From positions 29,132,369 to 29,196,368 of the forward strand of contig CM032127.1 in assembly GCA_018894105.1 (NCBI GenBank): a DNA stretch of 64,000 bases, read 5' to 3'. The position numbers and the translations under genes were made by a program. This DNA comes from Jacaranda mimosifolia (taxonomy: Eukaryota; Streptophyta; Magnoliopsida; Lamiales; Bignoniaceae). This document shows positions 58,500 to 64,000 of the stretch, one piece after another. Within the stretch, counting starts at the first letter, position 1; the number at the start of each line of letters is the position of its first letter. Under the pieces are notes generated by a model that saw only the letters and a list, made by a program, of their open reading frames with translations, did no database searches and was not told the origin of the DNA.

Positions 58500-59414
58500 C
58501 ATGGTTTAAACTACCTTCATAACTTAGATGGCACAATTCTTCTGAACCCTTCTCAAGAAAGTAATCTCCAGGTTTAAATCATCACCCCAATAGCAATTAA
58601 AGCTTAAGGACCTTGGTACTTTGGAGTATTTAGTTGGATTGGAAATTTCCAGATCATCCTCAAACATGTTTCTTTCTTAAAGACATCTTTGAGAAAGAAA
58701 TCTTTGAGGAGACTGGCTTTTTGATAGCTAACCTACTCAGGTTCCCTTAATTCCAAGGTCAAATTTAATTCTAAAGATGGCAACTTTTTTTCTCCTAACC
58801 CTCTATAATACAGATGGTTGGTTGAAAAGCTCTTTTATATCACTCTATTAAGACTAAACATAACCTTTTTCCATGCAAAAGCTTAGTTAGTTCCTGGCTA
58901 AGCTTCACACACCACACTTGCAAGCAACTTTGATATCTTAAAGTAACACCAAGGCAAGACATCTTCTTTCACTCCAAGTCTTAGCTATAAATTCTCGCAT
59001 TCCCAGATGTGGACTGGGCTTCTTGTGCTGAAATATGTAAGTCCACCACTAGATTATGCAAATTTTTAGAAAGCTCTCACATTTCTTGGAAATCCAAGAA
59101 GCAGCTCACTATTGCTCGATCCTTAGTTGAGGTGAAATATTGTGCACTAGCCACCACCCTAGTGAAATACTTTGGCTGCAGCAACTATTAGAGACTTTAA
59201 TGTCACTCCCTCCACTCCAGCTCTCCTTTTTTTGCGACAATCAAGCTACATTGCATATTACCTCTAGTCTCATCTTTCACAAGCGCACCAAGCATATTGA
59301 AGTCAACCGCCATCATACACAAAAAAAACTACCATTTCATACACGAAAAGATCATCATCGGCACAGTGAAGCTCCTTGTAGTCCACTCCAACAGCTAACT
59401 AATTATTCTCTTCA
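58500..59414 (+). pseudogene. Late RT and RNase H pseudogene of Copia-3
   Basis: Copia RT resumes with 'LKDLGTLEYLVGLEISRSSS' (about 58608-58668) and 'LSQFLAKLHTPHLQATL'-like text in shifted frames (58880-58935). RNase H is clear at 59009-59191 ('DWASCAEICKSTTRLCKFLE', 'SHISWKSKKQLTIARSLVEV') and goes on in a second frame with 'SFFCDNQATLHITS' and 'FHKRTKHIEVN' (59218-59320). The palm motif with the catalytic Asp pair is missing. Stops and shifts interrupt it. It ends where MITE-2 inserted. Confidence 0.85.
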
Positions 59415-59421
59415 CCAAAAC

Positions 59422-60037
59422 TAGGCATGAAAATAGGTTGGACTAGTCTAAGCTTTGACTTAAATAAGCTAGGCCTGTTATGAAAATGACAAGCCCAAAC
59501 CTAGCCTATTATCTATTATAAACCTTTTTTTAAGGTTAGGCCTAACCTTTTTAATAAATTCTAAAGCCTTAACCTAGCCTGAAAAGCTACCTAAAAGCCT
59601 ATTTTATGCTAAAGCTTTAATTAATTCTAAATGTCACATAAATATAAATTTTTAATATGATTAAATTTGTAATAGACCTTGATAAGAAATAATCAAAATG
59701 ATAAATAACAAATGCATAATTATGAAAAGTTCAAATCTAAGTATAAAATATTTTTATCTCAATAAAAAGTAATACGAAATAGCATAACAGATTCCATAAA
59801 TGACAAATTAAAGAAATCAAATTCAATTAGTCATTTAATATTATATCAGTATTATTGTACTTTTTATGTGAAAAAGGATAAACGGACTGGCCTGTTAGGT
59901 TTTGTAAGTTTTTAGAAAAGCCTAAATTTAGTTTATTTAGCTACAAAAGTGTACTTTTTAAGCATTAACTTGGCCTCTTTATTAAGTAGGCTAGGCCATA
60001 GGTCCCTTACGAGTAGCCTGCCCTATTCCTATCCCTA
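59422..60037. mobile_element. MITE-2: non-autonomous hAT-like element
   Basis: 616 bp with imperfect terminal inverted repeats, 'taggcatgaaaatagg' at the left and the complement of 'cctattcctatccc' plus 'ta' at the right (12 of 16 match). An 8-bp target duplication 'accaaaac' (59414-59421) and 'gccaaaac' (60038-60045) flanks it. The interior is AT-rich with repeated 'taggcct'-like strings and no transposase. It interrupts the last codons of Copia-3 RNase H. Confidence 0.85.
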
Positions 60038-60045
60038 GCCAAAAC

Positions 60046-60331
60046 TTTATCAGTATCATCTCTCTAACCTCTCTTCTGTTAAAAATAGGTGTGAGTAACC
60101 CACATAATCCATCTTAAGGGGGGCCGTTGGAGTAAGCCCAATATTCACTAATTGTATATTGCTTAACCAGAGCTTCTCATTACAGCAAATTAACATATTA
60201 GTTTGTTAGTGAAGAAGTTAGTTAAGGTTACCAGATTTTATTAGCAAGATAGTGTATCTATATATATACTCTAACGCATGCTTTAGAATGCAATTCTTCA
60301 GTTCATATTTACTTGGAGTCTAGCTAATATT
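60046..60331 (+). repeat. Polypurine tract and 3' LTR of Copia-3
   Basis: About 80 bp of 3'-UTR ends in 'cttaagggggg' (60112-60122). The LTR starts 'cgttggagtaagcccaat' at 60125 and runs about 205 bp to 'acttggagtcta', close to 60331. It aligns with the 5' LTR at 45293. Confidence 0.83.
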
Positions 60332-60806
60332 TTGGAAGGGAATATTTTGAAAGAAAAAACATATTTTTGATAGTGGCATAAGAAAATATATGAATTTTTT
60401 TAAGTGGTTTGGAAGTTGAAAATTATCCCGAATAATATAAACAATGCCTATATATGCTGAAACAACTCATGAATGGTCATCTCTACCCATTTGCCATTTT
60501 CTAAGCTTTGATTTTTCAAGAAAAAAGAATGAAACCATGCCAACTGGCACATATTGGCTATTGCTAAGTACCAGAATTAACGCGCTTGATGACAACTTTC
60601 TTCTAAAAAAGATTTGATGCTAACATCCTTGTTTTCCTCTATCCTCATCGCTTTTTCGATGAGCTCCATATTATGATGAATTTTCAAATACTAATAAGTA
60701 TCTCCCCCATTTTTCATATGCTTTTATCCATAATATATTGTTTTAGTAGTATTATCTACAAATCTCATGAATCATGCAACAAAAATCACAAAAAGAGATT
60801 TGATTT
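60332..60806. other. Unassigned AT-rich sequence between Copia-3 and Copia-4
   Basis: 475 bp without a frame, terminal repeat or recognised motif. It may be the shared older background into which both elements inserted. Confidence 0.4.
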
Positions 60807-61488
60807 TGTTGACACCCAAGAGGATCTATTACGGAAATAATGAAATAATAGTAAAGTAATTCAATGGAATATGACAACAAGATTTAACATGGTTTGACAA
60901 TGTTCCTAATCCACCCAACAAAGAAAAGGAATTTTATTGATATCAAATCAAAGTGCAAGTACAAACTTAAATCCCATAAATCTTGCGAAACACCCAACAC
61001 CCTCGTTCTAAACTCCGTCTTGAGAAATTCACTCAAAAGCAATAAAGAAACCCTTGTGTTACGTTCGTGATATATTTTTCCCAAAGAAAATTGATATAAA
61101 TACCTCAAAAACTAGTCTTAGGTCCATGGGCCTTGTGCTGCGTGCCGGGGCGCAACTGCTGCTTCTCGGTAATCTTGGCAGTGAGCTCTGCGCCAAGGCG
61201 CACAAAAGTTGCACCTTGGCACAAATTTGCAGTTCACCGCGCGCCCTGGTGCAAGGCACTCCTCACCAAGGCACGTCCTCCTCTCACCCTAGCGCGACGC
61301 GGGATTTCTTCCTTTGTCTGTCTCATTCCAATGACGTCCACGCCTAGGTGTGGCATTCCTCGCGCTCGAGCACACGCCACTACTGCCTTGCTCACTCTCG
61401 TACGCCCATTTTGACCCTTTGCTCCATTTTGCTCCATTATTTTTTCTATTCTCATTGATTTAGCCTAAATTTTAAGGCAAATTTAACA
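60807..61488 (-). repeat. 3' LTR of Copia-4
   Basis: 682 bp. On the minus strand it starts 'tgttaaatttgccttaaaa' after the polypurine tract and ends 'cttgggtgtcaaca'. 'gattt' (60802-60806) would be the target duplication. 61135-61400 is a GC-rich island with CpG-rich strings, unlike its AT-rich surroundings; it keeps overlapping open frames on both strands, which I treat as by-products of composition. Confidence 0.85.
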
Positions 61489-61500
61489 ATTCTCCACCTT
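61489..61500 (-). other. Polypurine tract of Copia-4
   Basis: Minus strand 'aaggtggagaat' next to the LTR start 'tgttaaat', the usual Tork-like arrangement. Confidence 0.85.
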
Positions 61501-61510
61501 AACTTGAAAT

Positions 61511-62437
61511 TCACCATCCTTTTTCTTTGTCCCTGCCCTCAAAAAAAGGCCTGTTATATGAATTGCAAACGTTAATCAAATCCAAGCAACACTCGAATTT
61601 GATTCCTAGAACAACCTTAGTCAACATGTCTGCCGGATTATCCTTAGTCCCAACCTTGTCAATACACATGACTCCTTGAGACACCATATCCCCAAAAAAG
61701 TGATACCTCACATCTATATGCTTTGTTCTCTCATGAAATGCTTGATTCTTTGACAAGTATATAGCACTCTGACTGTCACAAAATACCTTAGTGATCTCAG
61801 AAGTCATACCCATATCATCGATCAACCCCTTTAGCTAAATGCCTTCCTTGACACCTTCAACCAAAGCCATGTACTCAGCTTCTGTTGTAGACAGTGTAAC
61901 TAATGATCGTAAAGTCGTCTTTTAGCTAACTATACAACTTGATACACAAAATACATAGCCCGTAATGGACCTTCTGCTATCAAAATCTTCTGTAGAATCG
62001 ATATCTACATAGCTAATTATTCTTGTAGTAGAATTCCATTGACTATACCTCAAACATCTATCTGCAAAGTCTCTTAGATACCTCATGATCCATTTCACAG
62101 CCTGCCAATAAGTCTTTTTTGGCTTGTGCATATACCTGCTCACAACATTGACTGCATGTGAAACGTTTGGCCTAGTGCACACCATAGCGTACATCAAGCT
62201 ACCCACCGCACTAGCATATGGCACATTAGACATGTGCTCCACCTTCTTCTCAGTACTCGGTGATAGATCTGATGAGAGCCTGAAATGAGCTGCAAATGGT
62301 GTACTAACTAGCTTGGACTTATCCATCCCAAATTGCTCCAGTACTTTCTCAATATAATTTCGTTGACACAAGTACAACAATCCTACTTGTCTGTTTCGGA
62401 TGATCTCCATGCCCAAAATTTTCTTCACAGTAGCCAA
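61511..62437 (-). pseudogene. Late RT and RNase H of Copia-4, two or more in-frame stops
   Basis: 62437-61922 reads 'KKILGMEIIRNRQVGLLYLC', 'ASAVGSLMYAMVCTRPNVSH' and 'YVDIDSTEDFDSRRSITGYV' (first RNase H Asp region). After a stop at about 61920 the same frame continues with 'STTEAEYMALVEG' and, past another stop, 61825-61511 'ITKVFCDSQSAIYLSKNQAF', 'ERTKHIDVRYHF' and 'DNPADMLTK'. RNase H would remove the RNA template. Only point stops separate the blocks, so decay is modest. Confidence 0.88.
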
Positions 62438-63200
62438 TCCTTCATCTCAAATTCTTCACTTAACTGAGCTTTTAATTGGTTGATCTCAGATATGTTTCTA
62501 GAGGTAATCAACATATCATCAATGTACAACAACAAATATACAAGAAGGCTATCACTACGAATTTTATAACATACACAACAATCAAATTTGCTTCTAGTAT
62601 ATCCTATCTTGGTAATAAAAGCATTAAACCTTTTATACCACTGCCTGGGAGATTGTTTCAAGCTATATAATGATCTCTTCAAAAGACATGCTTGATTTTG
62701 TTTCCCGAAAATAATGAATACCTCTAGTTGGTTCATATAGATTTGTTCCTCTAACTCACCATGCAAAAACATTGTTTTCACATCATCTACTCCAGCTCCA
62801 TATCAAACAGAGCAACCATGGCAAGTAACACATGAATGGAAGTATGTTTTACAACTGGGGAGAATACTTTATGAAAGTCAACTCCCTCTCTCTGAGTAAA
62901 ACCCTTAGCAACCAATCGTGCCTTGTATCTAACATCTTCAACCCCAGGAATCCCTTCCTTTTTTTGTAGATCCTTTTGCAGCCTACAATCTTCTGCCCTT
63001 TGGGTACATCAACCAGCTCGTATGTGTTATTCTTGTGTAGAGACTTCATTTCTTCACTCATAGCTGCAACCCATTTATTAGAATCTGGCTTGGAAATCGT
63101 CTCTTTGTATAAGACTGGATCATCTCTTACAAACTCCTTAGTTAAACTCAAAGCATAAGCTACCATATCTGAATAAACAAACCGCTGTGGTGGTTTGATC
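62425..63200 (-). pseudogene. Reverse transcriptase of Copia-4
   Basis: N-terminal block 63166-62849: 'SNKWVAAMSEEMKSLHKNNT' and '[20 protein letters not shown]'. Palm block 62781-62425: 'KTMFLHGELEEQIYMNQLEV', 'LKRSLYSLKQSPRQWYKRFN', and an intact catalytic box YIDD at residues 86-89 of that frame (62515-62526). The usual 'V-x-T-A-F-L-H-G' starts as 'KTMFLHG'. At least one frameshift lies near 62790-62850, and the frame shifts again at about 62430. Confidence 0.88.
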
Positions 63201-63399
63201 TACCTCCTCTTCCTATCGCGAGCCAAGTGATAATTTTGTAGTAGTTCATTTTCATGCTGTTGATTAATGTGCTCTCACCAGTTTCATTTACCACCTTCTA
63301 TTTTCCCTTTGAAACTTGTGGAGGATCAATATGAATCTCCACCTTCTTCATGATTGCACACTCATCAGATGTCACGTCCCTGCTGATAATCATCTTTTA

Positions 63400-64000
63400 G
63401 CACTCATCATTATTACACTAAAAATGATAACCTTTAACTCTATCTGTATATCCTAGAAATATGCACTTCCTTGCCTGCTCAAGCCTCCCATCCCGGACAT
63501 GAGCATAGACTAGACACCTAAATACTCTCAGATTTGAGTAATCAGCAGGAGACCCAAACCAAACTTCCATTAGTGTCTTGCAGTCCAAAGTAGTTAATGG
63601 TGACCTATTCACCAAATAACACACAATGTTAATCGTTTCTGCCTAAAAATCCTTGGACAATCTGGCGTTAAAGACCATGCATCTAGATCTTTCCAAGATA
63701 GTCTTGTTCATCCGTTCTACAACTCTATTCTGCTGTGGTGTATGTACAACTGTGCGATGTCTCCCAATTTCTTCCTTGTCGTAGAATTCCAATCCATTGT
63801 TAGTCCTCAAGCCTTTGATCTCCTTTCCTATTTGCTTCTCAATTAAGGTCTTCCATTGCTTGAAGTTGACAAACACCTCATCCTTATGCTTCAGCATGTA
63901 CACCCATACTCTCCGTGAGAAATCATCTATGAATGCCAGCATATACCTTGCACCTCCCTTTGAAGGAACCTGAGAAGGTCCCCAAAGATCTGAGTGAATG
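63400..64000 (-). pseudogene. Integrase of Copia-4 (partial)
   Basis: The frame from the window edge contains 'HSDLWGPSQVPSKGG' (63955-64000; first catalytic Asp), 'MLAFIDDFSRRVWVY' from 63942, 'GLRTNNGLEFYDKEE' and 'HTPQQNRVVERMNKTI'. The second catalytic Asp of 'RTDNG' is Asn here, and about ten residues between 'EF' and 'RHRTV' are missing. The catalytic Glu in 'VVERMN' is kept. After a stop at about 63643 the C-terminal part follows (63624-63418): 'CYLVNRSPLTTLDCKTLMEV', 'LRVFRCLVYAHV' and 'CIFLGY'. Confidence 0.87.

Larger units (their letters stand above)
45293..60331 (+). mobile_element. Copia-3: Ty1/copia element with short LTRs, split by LINE-1, Gypsy-2 and MITE-2
   Basis: 5' LTR 45293-45482, primer site at 45483, gag, GAG-preintegrase, integrase and the RT start run to about 48340. 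RT and RNase H resume at 58500-59414, then polypurine tract (about 60110-60123) and 3' LTR 60125-60331. 'ttgga' occurs on both sides (45288-45292 and 60332-60336), a possible target duplication, though the last bases of the LTR are not certain. The gag ('NPFYLHHSNS') and integrase strings match the group of copia elements with ~200-bp LTRs. Part of RT is missing at the nested insertions. Confidence 0.85.
60807..64000 (-). mobile_element. Copia-4: Ty1/copia element, right part beyond the window
   Basis: On the minus strand, from the window edge: integrase, RT and RNase H (copia order), polypurine tract (61489-61500) and 3' LTR (60807-61488). It is the least decayed element here, with long uninterrupted frames and few shifts. 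Motifs such as 'FIDDFSRRVWVY' and 'FHERTKHIDVRYHF' match the Tork/Tnt1-like group. gag, protease and 5' LTR must lie past 64000. Confidence 0.9.

Noticed and set aside
61054..61455. Overlapping open frames on both strands (up to 97 codons), rich in Ala and Arg
   Set aside because: They lie in the GC-rich part of the Copia-4 LTR, where few stop codons occur by chance on either strand.

Overview
The window looks like AT-rich plant nuclear DNA made almost entirely of old, nested LTR retrotransposons. Every coding stretch I can recognise is a retroelement gag, protease, integrase, reverse transcriptase or RNase H remnant broken by stops and frameshifts. I see no host protein gene, tRNA, rRNA or CRISPR array. 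The primer sites (tRNA-iMet-like 'tggtatc(a)gagc'), the polypurine tracts, the Tat-like and Tekay-like features and the hAT-type MITEs all point to a flowering plant. The species cannot be named from the sequence.

Layout. 1-1677: unassigned flank with two small tandem duplications. 1678-16845: Copia-1 (+), a Ty1/copia element with ~2.2 kb LTRs. A hAT-like MITE and a solo LTR (B) sit in its 5' LTR, and a second solo LTR (C, perfect 5-bp target duplication) splits its reverse transcriptase. 17335-18225: two Ty3/gypsy LTRs with adjoining 3'-UTR in inverted, end-to-end orientation. 17769-43601: Gypsy-1 (-), a Tat-like Ty3/gypsy element. Its 3'-UTR was split by Copia-2 (18863-37902, perfect 'cttgt' duplication), whose 3' LTR was split in turn by Tekay-1 (25465-36833), a long element with ~3.1 kb LTRs and no recognisable coding capacity. 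Inside Tekay-1 is a 736-bp chimera copied from sequence 5-6 kb downstream at the same locus. 43602-45292: unassigned, with one LTR fragment. 45293-60331: Copia-3 (+), which holds a 5'-truncated LINE, a second Tat-like element (Gypsy-2, -) that itself contains Gypsy-3 (-), and a second hAT-like MITE. 60807 to the window end: Copia-4 (-), the least decayed element.

The elements do not form a working pathway. They are layers of insertion whose order can be read from target duplications and interrupted domains. Gypsy-1 lacks gag and protease, Gypsy-2 lacks RT to integrase, Copia-2 lacks most of pol, Gypsy-3 keeps only gag, and Tekay-1 keeps nothing recognisable, so several could have moved only with help in trans or were deleted after insertion.

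The signals most worth follow-up are the chimeric fragment at 30830-31565, which reads like a tandem-duplication or DNA-circle junction; an inverted repeat just upstream of the TATA box that is kept, with different stem sequence, in all six copies of the Copia-1/2 LTR; the inverted gypsy LTR pair; and tandem arrays in the 3'-UTRs of three gypsy elements. I found no previously undescribed protein-coding system.
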